Source: Bog-473 sp963717455
Lineage (GTDB): Bacteria; Actinomycetota; Acidimicrobiia; Acidimicrobiales; RAAP-2
NCBI GenBank assembly: GCA_963717455.1
Contig: OY970336.1
Span: forward strand, 1,426,001-1,490,000
Direction of reading: 5' to 3'
Length of the DNA stretch: 64,000 nt
Below the pieces are notes generated by a model. The model had not been told where the DNA came from and ran no database searches. It saw only the letters and a list, made by a program, of their open reading frames with translations. A program made the translations under genes and the position numbers. Below, one piece after another: positions 41,739 to 50,538 of the stretch (the stretch's first letter is position 1; every line of letters begins with the position of its first letter).

Positions 41739-42944
41739 TCAGGCGTCCCGGGTCATCATCCGCCAGGCCCCGATGGCGGTCCAGAACAGGATCCAGCCCA
41801 CGATCACCAGCGAGGCCACCAGGGTGGACTCCGGTCTGAGCAACTCCCGGCCCAGCCCTCCGCCGCCCCCGCCAGCGGGACCGCCACCGCTGAACGGCGT
41901 CGGGAGGTTGCCCGGCTCGATGTGGAGCATGGCCACGCCCACGATGGCCCGCTGGACGTTGAGCATGTAGGCGATGACGGCCCGGCTGAAGATCGGCGTC
42001 AGGATCAGCTCCAGCACGACGAGGAGGATCACCGGGACCGTCCGCTGCCCCATCAGGGACGCCAGCCCGAGCCCCACGATGAACCCGATGGTCGCCTCGA
42101 GCGCGATCCACAGGCCCACGTCGACCATCAGCGAGGTCGGGGGGACCAGGAAGTTGGCGCTGTAGTCGACGTAATTCTGGTTGGCCATGGTGACGGCGAA
42201 CGCCCGGATCTGCGCCTGCGTGGCGGTGGGCACGGTGATCACGCCGTGCGGCGTCTTGATCACGGCACCGGACGGGGGTCCGCTGGTCTGACCATTGCCG
42301 CAGGGCACGTTCGGCGGGGGGTTCGGCCCGTCGTAGTTGAAGTTGCAGATGATCTCGTCGGCATGGTCGGCGGCCCAGGCGTCCAGGGCGGGGCGCGAGA
42401 GCCCCTGCGGCACGTTGATCCCGTCGTAGTTGAGCTGCGTCGGGGCGGCGAACACGCACACCGCGCAGACGATCGTGTACCCAACCGCCACCATCGCGAT
42501 GACGATGGCCAGCCCGGCGGGTATCCGTGCCAGGTACAGGGCCATCCGGGAACGGCCCGTGATCACCAGATGGCGGAACATCCCATCCGTGAGGTCGACC
42601 GACCCCGCCGTGCAACCGACGACGGCCGCCACGATGAACCCGAAGACGTACATGAAGGCGAGCACCAGCGTGTTGAAGATGGAGTAGCCGCCGGCCGGCC
42701 CGAAGGACTCGGGGTCCACGGCGTGGGAGATGAGTCGCACGGCGAGGAAGACGGCCGGGATGCCGATGTAAACGGCGATCAGCGCGATCATCAGCCCCCG
42801 CCGCTTGCGCAGCTCCATGAAGCGCGTGGTGATCATGCCCCACGTCGGGATCCACGAGCCGCGGTGATCGCCCCGCGCCCCCGCCGGGACCGGAGTGGGG
42901 GCCGGACCCGGTGCCGCTGCGCTGACATCGGAGATCGTCGTCAT
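41739..42944 (-). CDS. ABC-2 type transporter permease
   Basis: 401 residues with about six membrane helices: one early (GLMIALIAVYIGIPAVFLAV), two in the middle (LVLAFMYVFGFIVAAVVGC, AGLAIVIAMVAVGYTIVCAV), a roughly 100-residue extracytoplasmic loop rich in Pro/Asn, then VGLWIALEATIGFIVGLGLA and two more. An early loop segment SVDLTDGMFRHLVITGRSR matches the coupling region of ABC-2 permeases. A glycine-rich stretch (GGGPAGGGGGGLG) precedes the last helix. Start overlaps the ATPase gene stop, so the two are one exporter; substrate unknown. Confidence 0.85.
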   Translation of the reverse strand: MTTISDVSAAAPGPAPTPVPAGARGDHRGSWIPTWGMITTRFMELRKRRGLMIALIAVYIGIPAVFLAVRLISHAVDPESFGPAGGYSIFNTLVLAFMYVFGFIVAAVVGCTAGSVDLTDGMFRHLVITGRSRMALYLARIPAGLAIVIAMVAVGYTIVCAVCVFAAPTQLNYDGINVPQGLSRPALDAWAADHADEIICNFNYDGPNPPPNVPCGNGQTSGPPSGAVIKTPHGVITVPTATQAQIRAFAVTMANQNYVDYSANFLVPPTSLMVDVGLWIALEATIGFIVGLGLASLMGQRTVPVILLVVLELILTPIFSRAVIAYMLNVQRAIVGVAMLHIEPGNLPTPFSGGGPAGGGGGGLGRELLRPESTLVASLVIVGWILFWTAIGAWRMMTRDA

Positions 42945-43918
42945 TCAGGTGCCCCCAGACGGCTCGTGACCTCGAGGAACCACGACTCGAGCGAGGCCTG
43001 GATGTGCTGGAGCCGGTACACCGAGATCCCGCCCTCCACCAATTGGCGGTTGATCTCGGCGATGGCGTCGCGCTCGGTGCCCTCCGGCAGGGAGATCGCG
43101 AGCCCATCTGGGCCCACCTGGACGTGTGCGCCGAAGGTGGTGGTATCGAGCAGGCTGCGCGCCCGGTCGGGGTCCGAGCACTCGACCTGGACCTCGAAGG
43201 ACGACCCGGCGAGCAGTTGCGAGATCGGGCCCTGCCGGATGACCTTGCCGTGGTCCACGATGGCCACGGCGTCGCAGGTGCGCTCGACCTCGTCGAGGAG
43301 GTGCGAGGAGAGCACGACCGTACGCCCCTCGGCGACGAGGGACAGGATCATGTCGCGCATGTCGAGCATCCCCGCCGGGTCGAGGCCGTTCATGGGCTCG
43401 TCGAGAATGAGCAGCTGGGGGTCCCCGAGGAGGCAGGCGGCGACGCCCAGGCGCTGGCGCATGCCCATGGAGTACTTCGACACCTTGTCGTTGGCCCGAT
43501 GGAGGATGCCGACGCGCTCGAGTGCCGGCTCGATGCGGCCCTTGGCCGCCGGCTCACGCGCCGCAGCGAGGATCTGCAGGTTCTGGCGGCCGGTGAGATG
43601 GCGGTGGAAGCGGGGCTCGTCCACGATGGCCCCGACCCGGGCCAGCGCACGGTCGCGGTGGCGGGGGACGGCGAAGCCGAGGAGGGACATCGTTCCGGCG
43701 TCGGCGTGGGTCAGGCCCAGCAGCACCCGGATCAGCGTCGTCTTGCCGGCACCGTTGGGGCCGAGGTAGCCGAAGGCGCAGCCCCGGGGGACCAGCAGCT
43801 CCACGTCGTCGACGGCGACGTTCTCGCCGAACCGTTTGGTCAGCCCATGGGTCTCGACGGCCCACTCGCCGGCGTCGGCGGAAGACGGGGGAGAGTTGGC
43901 TCGCGTTGCGGTGCTCAA
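42941..43918 (-). CDS. ABC exporter ATP-binding protein
   Basis: 325 residues. Walker A GPNGAGKTTLIRVLLGL, Q-loop region, signature MGMRQRLGVAACLLGDPQ, Walker B LLILDEPMNGLDPAG and the H-loop VVLSSHLLDEVERTCD are intact; the signature (YSMGMRQ) is of the DRA/CcmA drug-export type. A 100-residue C-terminal extension resembles the regulatory tail of the same group. Pairs with the overlapping ABC-2 permease. ATG 43918 follows a leader with a hairpin at 43954-43974. Confidence 0.92.
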   Translation of the reverse strand: MSTATRANSPPSSADAGEWAVETHGLTKRFGENVAVDDVELLVPRGCAFGYLGPNGAGKTTLIRVLLGLTHADAGTMSLLGFAVPRHRDRALARVGAIVDEPRFHRHLTGRQNLQILAAAREPAAKGRIEPALERVGILHRANDKVSKYSMGMRQRLGVAACLLGDPQLLILDEPMNGLDPAGMLDMRDMILSLVAEGRTVVLSSHLLDEVERTCDAVAIVDHGKVIRQGPISQLLAGSSFEVQVECSDPDRARSLLDTTTFGAHVQVGPDGLAISLPEGTERDAIAEINRQLVEGGISVYRLQHIQASLESWFLEVTSRLGAPE

Positions 43919-43953
43919 TGCTCCGACCTCGACTTTCCCGCCCCGACGCCCGC

Positions 43954-43991
43954 CGGAGGCCCATCTGGCCTCCGCTATACCGAGTATTCTA
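43954..43991 (-). promoter_or_regulatory. ABC operon leader: candidate -10 and hairpin
   Basis: On the minus strand TAGAAT (43991-43986) is a plausible -10. Downstream in the untranslated leader, 43954-43961 and 43967-43974 form a perfect eight-pair stem (CGGAGGCC/GGCCTCCG) with loop CATCT. No clear -35 or terminator tail was found, so its role is open. Confidence 0.35.
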
Positions 43992-44091
43992 CAGAGCGGG
44001 TATCGGGACTCGCCAGGGTGCTCTCACCAGTCTTTGTGGGGGGGATAGCCCCAGTCGGCCGGGCCGGGCGGAGAGCTGCCACCCGGTCGCG

Positions 44092-45240
44092 TCAGTCGGC
44101 CAGCGCGCCCACCACGTGGGTGATGCAACCGCAGAGGGACGCGACGTCCTCCGGCTCGATCGCCGGGAACATCGCGATACGAAGCTGGTTGCGACCGAGC
44201 TTGCGGTAGGGCTCGGTGTCGACGATCCCGTTGGCCCGGAGCACCGCCGCGATCGCGGAGGCGTCCACCGCATCTACAAAATCGATCGTGCCGACGACGT
44301 GGCTGCGGTCGGCCGGGTTCTCGACGAAGGGCCGCGCGAAGCCGGACTGCTCGGCCCAGGTGTAGAGGATCTCGGCCGAGCGGTCGCAGCGCGAGGCCGT
44401 CCATTCCAGGCCGCCGTTGGAGTTCATCCAGTCGAGCTGCTCGGCCAGCATGAAGACGGTGGCCAGCGCGGGCGTGTTGTAGGTCTGGTCCAGCACCGAG
44501 TTGTCGACGGCCGTCTGGAGGTCGAGGAAGGTGGGGATCCAACGCCCGGAGGCCGAGATCCGCTCCACCCGCTCGAGCGCGGCCGGCGACATGACGGCGA
44601 TCCAGAGCCCGCCGTCGCTGGCGAAGCACTTCTGCGGCGCCAGATAGTAGGCGTCGAACTCCGCCGGGTCGACGCGCAGCCCGCCGGCCCCCGACGTCCC
44701 GTCGACCGCCACCAGCCCGCCGCCGACGGTGGGTGGGGCGGCACCCTCGGGGCGGCGGATCGTCATGGAGACCCCGGTCGAGGTCTCGTTGTGGGTCAGG
44801 GCGTACAGGTCGACCGAGGGGTCGGCCATCGGCGTGGGGTGCGTGCCCACCTCCGACTCGATCACCTGGGGGTCCTTGAGGTGCGGCGCCGCCTTGGCGC
44901 AGGACGCGAACTTCGACGAGAACTCGCCGAAGCTCAGGTGCTGGCTCTGCTCCTCGATGAGCCCGAACGTGGCCGCGTCCCAGAAGCAGGTGGTGCCCCC
45001 GTTGCCGAGCACCACCTCGTAGCCGTCGGGGAGCGAGAACAGCTGGCGCATGCCGGCACGCACCCGGCCGACCTGTGTCTTGACCGTCTTCTGGCGGTGG
45101 GAGGTACCGAGATAGGTGGAGGAAACCGCGGCCAGCGCGTCGATCTGCTCGGGGCGCACCTTGGAAGGGCCGGACCCGAAACGGCCGTCGGAGGGGAGCA
45201 GTTCGGCGGGGATCTTGATGTCTGGCACGTATGAGATCAT
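44092..45240 (-). CDS. serC: Phosphoserine aminotransferase
   Basis: 382 residues, class V PLP enzyme of the mycobacterial type. DGRFGSGPSKVRPEQ near the N-terminus, VLGNGGTTCFWDAA, HNETSTGVSM, VDGTSGAGGLRVD (PLP phosphate side) and the Schiff-base Lys in YLAPQKCFASDGGLW are present; LGRNQLRIAMFPAIEPEDV is the C-terminal Arg motif. It makes phosphoserine from 3-phosphohydroxypyruvate, the product of the nearby SerA. ATG 45240 overlaps by two bases the ATG of the divergent aminotransferase, so one of the two true starts may differ. Confidence 0.92.
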   Translation of the reverse strand: MISYVPDIKIPAELLPSDGRFGSGPSKVRPEQIDALAAVSSTYLGTSHRQKTVKTQVGRVRAGMRQLFSLPDGYEVVLGNGGTTCFWDAATFGLIEEQSQHLSFGEFSSKFASCAKAAPHLKDPQVIESEVGTHPTPMADPSVDLYALTHNETSTGVSMTIRRPEGAAPPTVGGGLVAVDGTSGAGGLRVDPAEFDAYYLAPQKCFASDGGLWIAVMSPAALERVERISASGRWIPTFLDLQTAVDNSVLDQTYNTPALATVFMLAEQLDWMNSNGGLEWTASRCDRSAEILYTWAEQSGFARPFVENPADRSHVVGTIDFVDAVDASAIAAVLRANGIVDTEPYRKLGRNQLRIAMFPAIEPEDVASLCGCITHVVGALAD

Positions 45241-46477
45241 GGCACCCGTGACGACCACCCCATCCACAACCGAGGTCCGCCGGATCTCGCGCCGGGCTGC
45301 CGCCGTCGCGCCCTCCGCGACGCTCGCCGTGGACGCCAAGGCGAAGGCCCTGCAGGCGGCGGGGGAGCACGTCATCGGCTTCGGCGCGGGCGAGCCCGAC
45401 TTCCCGACCCCGGCCCACATCGTGGAGGCCGCAGTGCTGGCCTGCCGCGACCCGGCCAACCACCGTTACACGCCGACGGGTGGCATCCCCGCGCTGCGCC
45501 AGGCGGTCGCCGACAAGACCGAGCGCGACTCGGGCCTCGTCGTGACCGCCGCCCAGGTGCTGGTGACCAACGGTGCCAAGCAGGCGGTGGCCAACGCGTT
45601 CGCGGTGCTCTGCGACCCAGGCGACGAGGTCCTCGTGCTTGCGCCCTACTGGACCACCTACCCCGAGGCGATCCGGCTGGCGGGCGGGACCCCGGTCGTC
45701 GTCTCCTCCGACGAGACGACCGGCTTCCGCTCCTCGGTCGAGGACCTCGAGGCGGCCTGGACGCCCAACACCAAGGCGCTGCTCTTCGTGTCCCCCTCCA
45801 ACCCGACGGGGGCGGTGTACCCACGCGAGGAGATCGAGGCGATCGGCCGCTGGGCGCTGGCCAAGGGCATCTGGGTGCTCACCGACGAGATCTACGAGCA
45901 CCTGGTCTACGGCGAGGCCGAGCACCACTCCATGCCGGTGCTCGTGCCCGAGCTGGCCGACCGCTGCCTGGTGGCCAACGGCGTGGCCAAGACCTATGCC
46001 ATGACCGGCTGGCGGGTCGGGTGGCTGATCGGCCCCGCCGACGCCATCGGCGCGGCGACCAACATCCAGAGCCACGAGACGTCCAACGTGTCCAACGTGG
46101 CGCAGCGGGCGGCGCTGGCCGCTGTCGCGGGCGGGCTCGAGGACGTGGCCATGATGCGGGCGGCCTTCGACCGCCGGCGTCAGACCATCGTCAGGATGCT
46201 CAACGACATCGACGGGATTGTCTGCGTCGAGCCGGAGGGCGCGTTCTACGCCTATCCCTCGGTCAGGGGGCTGCTCGGTCGGTCCCTCCGGGGTCAACGT
46301 CCGGCAAGCAGCGCGGAGCTGGCCGAGATCTGCATCAACGAAGCCAAGGTGGCGGTCGTCCCCGGGGAGGCGTTCGGCGCGCCGGGCTATTTCCGCATGT
46401 CCTACGCGCTGGGCGACGACGACCTGGTCGAGGGCGTGTCCCGGTTGGCCGCGCTCTTCGCCGAGGCGCAAGACTGA
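45239..46477 (+). CDS. Class I/II pyridoxal-phosphate aminotransferase (aspartate aminotransferase-like)
   Basis: 412 residues from ATG 45239; GTG 45248 is a possible alternative. VIGFGAGEPDFPTPAHI, TNGAKQAVANAF, SPSNPTGAVYPREEIEAI (Asn for PLP), TDEIYEHLVYGE, the Lys in GVAKTYAMTGWRVGW and C-terminal YFRMSYALGDDDL give the complete type I aspartate aminotransferase Ib set. It would interconvert aspartate/oxaloacetate and glutamate/2-oxoglutarate, possibly aromatic acids too. It lies between divergent serC and downstream serA (38-base gap), so glutamate cycling with serine synthesis is plausible. Confidence 0.88.
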   Translation: MAPVTTTPSTTEVRRISRRAAAVAPSATLAVDAKAKALQAAGEHVIGFGAGEPDFPTPAHIVEAAVLACRDPANHRYTPTGGIPALRQAVADKTERDSGLVVTAAQVLVTNGAKQAVANAFAVLCDPGDEVLVLAPYWTTYPEAIRLAGGTPVVVSSDETTGFRSSVEDLEAAWTPNTKALLFVSPSNPTGAVYPREEIEAIGRWALAKGIWVLTDEIYEHLVYGEAEHHSMPVLVPELADRCLVANGVAKTYAMTGWRVGWLIGPADAIGAATNIQSHETSNVSNVAQRAALAAVAGGLEDVAMMRAAFDRRRQTIVRMLNDIDGIVCVEPEGAFYAYPSVRGLLGRSLRGQRPASSAELAEICINEAKVAVVPGEAFGAPGYFRMSYALGDDDLVEGVSRLAALFAEAQD

Positions 46478-46514
46478 CCTGCATTCGGGCGGGGGGAGTG
46501 AGGAGGCCACCGCG

Positions 46515-48086
46515 GTGGCACGGGTTCTGGTAGCGGAGAAGATCGCGCAGAGCGGGCTCGACCTGCTGGCCGACGCGGGCCATGAGGTCGACGTGCAGGA
46601 GGGCCTGAGCCCCGAGCAGCTCCTGGAGGCGATCGTGGGCGCCCATGCATTGATCATCCGGTCCGCGACGCAGGTGACGGCGGGCGTCCTGGCGGCCGGA
46701 ACCAGTCTGGCGGTCGTCGGGCGGGCCGGCGTCGGCCTCGACAACGTCGACGTCACCGCCGCCACGGAGCGCGGCGTCATGGTCGTCAACGCGCCGACCT
46801 CGAACATCCTCTCCGTCGCCGAGCAGGCCATGGCCCTGCTGTTGGCGCAGGCGCGCAACATCCCCCAGGCCCATTCGGCGCTGGTGGCCGGGCGCTGGGA
46901 GCGCTCGAAGTGGGAGGGCGTCGAGCTGCACGGCAAGGTGCTCGGCGTCGTCGGGCTCGGCCGGGCCGGCTCGCTGGTGGCCCAGCGCGCGCACTCCTTC
47001 GGCATGGAGCTCATCGGCTACGACCCCTTCGTGTCCCAGGAGCGGGCGCGGGCGATGGGGGTGCGGCTGGTCAGCATCGAGGAGCTGGTGGCGCAGGCGG
47101 ACTTCGTCTCCATCCACACGCCGAAGACGCCCGAGACCATCGGCCTGTTCGGGCGTGACCTTCTCGCCAAGGCCAAGCCGGGCATCCGCATCGTGAACAC
47201 GGCCCGCGGCGGCATCGTGGACGAGGAGGCGCTGGCGGATGCGATCCGTGACGGCATCGTGGCCGGGGCGGGACTGGACGTGTTCGCCAAGGAGCCCTGC
47301 ACCGAGTCGCCCCTCTTCGAGCTGCCCGGGGTCGTGGTGTCGCCGCATCTCGGGGCGTCCACCGAGGAGGCGCAGGACAAGGCCGGCGTCACCATCGCCG
47401 AGCAGGTCCTGCTCGCGCTGGGAGGCGACTTCGTTCCCTACGCGGTCAACGTCGCGGCGAGCGACGTGTCCGACACCGTGCGCACGTTCATGGGCCTGGC
47501 CGAGCAGCTGGGGCGCTTCTTCGTCGGCCTGCACGACGGCCTGCCCGACGCCATCGACATGGAGTACCAGGGTGAGCTGGCGGGGGAGAGCACCGGCATC
47601 CTCACGCTCTCGGTCCTCAAGGGGATCTTCGGCGGGTCGACCGAGGAGCCGGTCTCCTACGTCAACGCGCCGCAGCTGGCGGAGCGCCGCGGCCTGCAGG
47701 TGCGCGAGTCCTCCACGTCGACCTCGCACGACTACAAGTCGCTGCTCACCCTCCGCTCGGGCTCGCACTCGGTCGCCGGCACGCTCATCACGGTCGGCCT
47801 GCGCACCGAGCCCCGCATCGTCATCGTCGACGAGCACGTCGTCGAGGTCCCCCCGTCGACCCACATGCTCGTGGTGCGCAACGACGACCGTCCCGGCGTG
47901 ATCGGGATCGTGGGGACGGCGCTGGGCCAGGCGGGCGTCTCCATCTCGTCCATGGCCGTGGGGCCGAGCCCCGAGTCCTCGACGGCGATGATGGTCATCT
48001 CGACGACCACGCCGGCGCCGGACCTCGTGGTCGAGCGGCTACGGGGCGACGAGGGGATCCTCGACATCCACCGCGTCACGCTCTGA
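46515..48086 (+). CDS. serA: D-3-phosphoglycerate dehydrogenase (long form)
   Basis: 523 residues from GTG 46515, with AGGAGG eight bases upstream. Substrate domain GRAGVGLDNVDV, nucleotide-binding LGVVGLGRAGSLVAQRAHSF, Arg in IVNTARGGIVDE, Glu and His in SPHLGASTEEAQ. The C-terminal half holds the extra (ASB) domain and a final ACT domain (MLVVRNDDRPGVIGIVGTAL), as in the mycobacterial serine-inhibited enzyme. First step of serine synthesis. With serC in the same neighbourhood, only serB is missing from the window. Confidence 0.95.
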   Translation: MARVLVAEKIAQSGLDLLADAGHEVDVQEGLSPEQLLEAIVGAHALIIRSATQVTAGVLAAGTSLAVVGRAGVGLDNVDVTAATERGVMVVNAPTSNILSVAEQAMALLLAQARNIPQAHSALVAGRWERSKWEGVELHGKVLGVVGLGRAGSLVAQRAHSFGMELIGYDPFVSQERARAMGVRLVSIEELVAQADFVSIHTPKTPETIGLFGRDLLAKAKPGIRIVNTARGGIVDEEALADAIRDGIVAGAGLDVFAKEPCTESPLFELPGVVVSPHLGASTEEAQDKAGVTIAEQVLLALGGDFVPYAVNVAASDVSDTVRTFMGLAEQLGRFFVGLHDGLPDAIDMEYQGELAGESTGILTLSVLKGIFGGSTEEPVSYVNAPQLAERRGLQVRESSTSTSHDYKSLLTLRSGSHSVAGTLITVGLRTEPRIVIVDEHVVEVPPSTHMLVVRNDDRPGVIGIVGTALGQAGVSISSMAVGPSPESSTAMMVISTTTPAPDLVVERLRGDEGILDIHRVTL

Positions 48087-48254
48087 TCAGGCGGGCTTGC
48101 GGGGGACGGCGGGCCACGTATCGAGGCTGCCGATGACGGGCTCGTCGCCGTGGAGCGCGCGCTGCGGTGCGCGGTCGAGCAGGACGGCGCGCACCACCGC
48201 CAGCACGCCGATCACCAGGGTGGCACGGACCAGTGTCCAGAGGAGGCGGCGCAT
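48087..48254 (-). CDS. Predicted 55-residue single-pass membrane protein
   Basis: Starts MRRLLWTLVRATLVIGVLAV: basic residues, then a hydrophobic helix of about 20, then a polar tail ending PAVPRKPA. ATG 48254 faces the divergent VOC gene, 24 bases away, and the stop abuts that of serA. No homologue recognised; only the anchor-like pattern supports it. Confidence 0.45.
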   Translation of the reverse strand: MRRLLWTLVRATLVIGVLAVVRAVLLDRAPQRALHGDEPVIGSLDTWPAVPRKPA

Positions 48255-48278
48255 CCGACCACGGTAGCGTGGCCCGCC

Positions 48279-48635
48279 ATGGCCACCTTTCGGAGCATCG
48301 CCCCCATCTTCCCCGCGGCGGACCTGGACGCGATGCGTTCGCACTACGAGGCCCTGGGCTTCGAGGTGCAGGTGCACGACGGTGGCTACGGCACGGCGAT
48401 CCGTGACAGCGTCCGCCTCCATTTCCGCCACGCCCCGGACATCGTTCCGGCGGGGGAGCGGGGCGCCGCCTACATCGACGTGGACGACGCGGACGCTCTG
48501 TGGGCCGAGTGGCGGGCGGCGGGGGTCGGGGAGACGTCCGACCTGTTCGACCCGGGCTTCGGCGTGTGGGAGGCCGCCCACACCGACGGGGACGGCAACC
48601 TGCTGCGCTTCGGCTCCCGACACCGGCGCCCTTGA
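48279..48635 (+). CDS. VOC-fold bleomycin-resistance-like protein
   Basis: 118 residues. IAPIFPAADLDAMRSHYEAL opens the fold, LHFRHAP and GAAYIDVDDADALWAEWRAA follow, and EAAHTDGDGNLLRFGS ends it: a single complete VOC domain of the bleomycin-binding type, which lacks a full metal triad. Such proteins sequester glycopeptide drugs or act as isomerases; function here is unknown. TAGCGT ends eight bases before the ATG. The leuA promoter begins just inside its last codons. Confidence 0.78.
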   Translation: MATFRSIAPIFPAADLDAMRSHYEALGFEVQVHDGGYGTAIRDSVRLHFRHAPDIVPAGERGAAYIDVDDADALWAEWRAAGVGETSDLFDPGFGVWEAAHTDGDGNLLRFGSRHRRP

Positions 48636-48660
48636 CGCTGACCCCGTCCGATGGGACAAT
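48632..48660 (+). promoter_or_regulatory. leuA promoter
   Basis: TTGACG (48632-48637), 17 bases, GACAAT (48655-48660). It overlaps the stop of the VOC gene, and its -10 ends ten bases before the leader-peptide GTG, so the leader mRNA would start almost at the coding sequence. Confidence 0.7.
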
Positions 48661-48670
48661 TGCGGCCGAC

Positions 48671-48709
48671 GTGAAGAAGGCCACGACCTCCGAGCTGCTG
48701 CTTACCTGA
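48671..48709 (+). CDS. leuA leader peptide (MKKATTSELLLT)
   Basis: Twelve residues, GTG 48671 to TGA 48707-48709. Three consecutive Leu codons (CTG CTG CTT) followed by Thr directly before the stop make it a classical leucine-sensing leader. No Shine-Dalgarno; initiation near the mRNA end is expected. Confidence 0.82.
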   Translation: MKKATTSELLLT

Positions 48710-48710
48710 C

Positions 48711-48770
48711 GGCGAACGCCACATCGCGTTCGCCCGCAACCTCCTGCGCCGAATGGCCAGGGGGTTTTTT
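48711..48770 (+). promoter_or_regulatory. leuA transcription attenuator
   Basis: Stem A: GGCGAACGC (48711-48719) with GCGTTCGCC (48726-48734), nine perfect pairs, loop CACATC, beginning one base after the leader stop. Stem B: CCTG-C-GCC (48743-48750) with GGCCAGG (48755-48761), loop GAAT, followed by GGG and six T (48765-48770). A ribosome paused on the Leu codons would keep stem A from forming; the antiterminator pairing is not resolved by eye. Confidence 0.78.
48741..48770 (+). terminator. Attenuator terminator before leuA
   Basis: Seven pairs (plus two possible outer ones) with a bulged C, four-base loop and a TTTTTT tail: a standard intrinsic terminator placed 40 bases before the leuA ATG. 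Confidence 0.78.
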
Positions 48771-48810
48771 GTTGGGCCGGTGCCGGTAAGGGGATGAAGG
48801 AAGGAACGAC

Positions 48811-50538
48811 ATGGTTGAGGGACGGAAGGGAAGTGGTGACGACATGGAGCGGGGTCGTCTGACCCTGCCCTGTGACCCGTCGCCCATGCCGTTCGGCAAG
48901 TACCGCTCGCACGTGCCGCTCGTCTTGGGCGACCGCACCTGGCCGGACCGAGGGTTCACCCGGGCCCCGCGCTGGGCCAGCGTCGACCTGCGCGACGGCA
49001 ACCAGGCCCTCATCGACCCCATGGACCCAGAGCGCAAGCTGGCGCTGTTCCAGACGCTGGTCGACGTCGGCTTCAAGGAGATCGAGGTCGGCTTCCCCTC
49101 GGCGTCGCAGACCGACTTCGACTTCCAGCGCCTCATCATCGACGAAGGTTTGATCCCTGACGACGTCGAGATCCAGGTGCTCGTGCAGTGCCGCCAGGAG
49201 CTGATCGAGCGCACCTTCGAGTCGCTGGCGGGCGCCCGCCGGGCCGTCGTGCACTTCTACAACTCGGTGTCCGAGTTGCAGCGCCGCGTGGTGTTCGGGC
49301 TCGACAAGGCCGGCATCGTCGACATCGCCGTGAAGGCCGCCGAGCTCTGCAAGAAGTACGAGGCCCAGCTGTCGGGGACCGAGGTCAGGTACGAGTACTC
49401 GCCGGAGAGCTTCACCGGGACGGAGCCGGATTTCGCCGTCGAGATCTGCGAGGCGGTCATGGACGTGATCGAGCCGACGCCGGAGCGTCCGATCATCCTC
49501 AACCTGCCGGCGACGGTCGAGATGTACAGCCCCAACGTGTACGCCGACGTGATCGAGTGGTTCGGCCGCACCATCGAGCACCGCGACGCCGTCGTGCTCA
49601 GCCTCCACCCCCACAACGACCGTGGCACCGCGGTGGCGGCCGCGGAGCTTGCCGTGCTGGCCGGCGCGGACCGGGTGGAGGGCACGCTGTTCGGCAACGG
49701 CGAGCGCACGGGCAACGTCGACATCGTGACGCTGGCCATGAACCTGTTCTCGCAAGGGGTCGACCCGACGCTGGACTTCGGCGACATCGAGAAGGTGCGC
49801 CGGGTGGCCGAGTACGCGACGCGCCTCCCCGTGCACCCGCGCCACCCCTACGCAGGGGACCTGGTGTACACGGCGTTCTCGGGCTCGCACCAGGACGCCA
49901 TCAAGAAGGGCATGGCGGCCATGGGGGACGACTACGACGAGTGGGAGGTGCCGTACCTGCCCATCGACCCCAAGCACACGGGGCGCACGTACGAGGCGAT
50001 CATCCAGGTGAACAGCCAGTCGGGCAAGGGCGGCGTCGCGTATGTGATGGACACGGACCACGGGCTGGACCTGCCGCGGCGACTGCAGATCGAGTTCTCC
50101 AAGCGCGTCCAGGAGATCACCGAGGCCAGTGGCACCGTGATCCGCTCCGGCCAGATGTGGGACGTCTTCGAGGAGATCTACCTGCCCGAGGACGCCGGGC
50201 TGCGCCTCATCACGAGCGAGGTGACGACCGGGAAGGGCCACACGAACGTGACGGCCCAACTGCTCGTCGACGGCCAGCACCGCACCGTGACAGGCGAGGG
50301 CAACGGGCCGATCGACGCGCTGGTGGCCGCCCTGAAGGCCGACCTCGGTATTGTGCTGGAGGTGAAGGACTACTCCGAGCACACGCTCACCGAGGGCTCG
50401 GGTGCCTCGGCCGTGGCCTACGTCGAGGTCGCCGGGAGCGACGGCGCCACCTGGTGGGGCGTCGGCCGCGACTCGTCCATCCTGGACGCGTCGCTCAGCG
50501 CAGTGGTCTCCGCGGCGAACCGGGCCCGCCCGGGGTGA
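48811..50538 (+). CDS. leuA: 2-isopropylmalate synthase (long, type 2)
   Basis: 575 residues. SVDLRDGNQALIDPMDPERK carries the metal Asp and Arg; ESFTGTEPDFAVE, LSLHPHNDRGTAV (HxH metal ligands), EGTLFGNGERTGNVD follow, then the C-terminal leucine-binding domain (YSEHTLTEGSGASAVAYVEV), site of feedback inhibition. It condenses acetyl-CoA with 2-oxoisovalerate. GAAGGAAGG precedes the ATG at normal spacing. Two levels of leucine control are therefore visible: attenuation and allostery. A GNAT gene is coupled by GTGA overlap. Confidence 0.97.
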   Translation: MVEGRKGSGDDMERGRLTLPCDPSPMPFGKYRSHVPLVLGDRTWPDRGFTRAPRWASVDLRDGNQALIDPMDPERKLALFQTLVDVGFKEIEVGFPSASQTDFDFQRLIIDEGLIPDDVEIQVLVQCRQELIERTFESLAGARRAVVHFYNSVSELQRRVVFGLDKAGIVDIAVKAAELCKKYEAQLSGTEVRYEYSPESFTGTEPDFAVEICEAVMDVIEPTPERPIILNLPATVEMYSPNVYADVIEWFGRTIEHRDAVVLSLHPHNDRGTAVAAAELAVLAGADRVEGTLFGNGERTGNVDIVTLAMNLFSQGVDPTLDFGDIEKVRRVAEYATRLPVHPRHPYAGDLVYTAFSGSHQDAIKKGMAAMGDDYDEWEVPYLPIDPKHTGRTYEAIIQVNSQSGKGGVAYVMDTDHGLDLPRRLQIEFSKRVQEITEASGTVIRSGQMWDVFEEIYLPEDAGLRLITSEVTTGKGHTNVTAQLLVDGQHRTVTGEGNGPIDALVAALKADLGIVLEVKDYSEHTLTEGSGASAVAYVEVAGSDGATWWGVGRDSSILDASLSAVVSAANRARPG

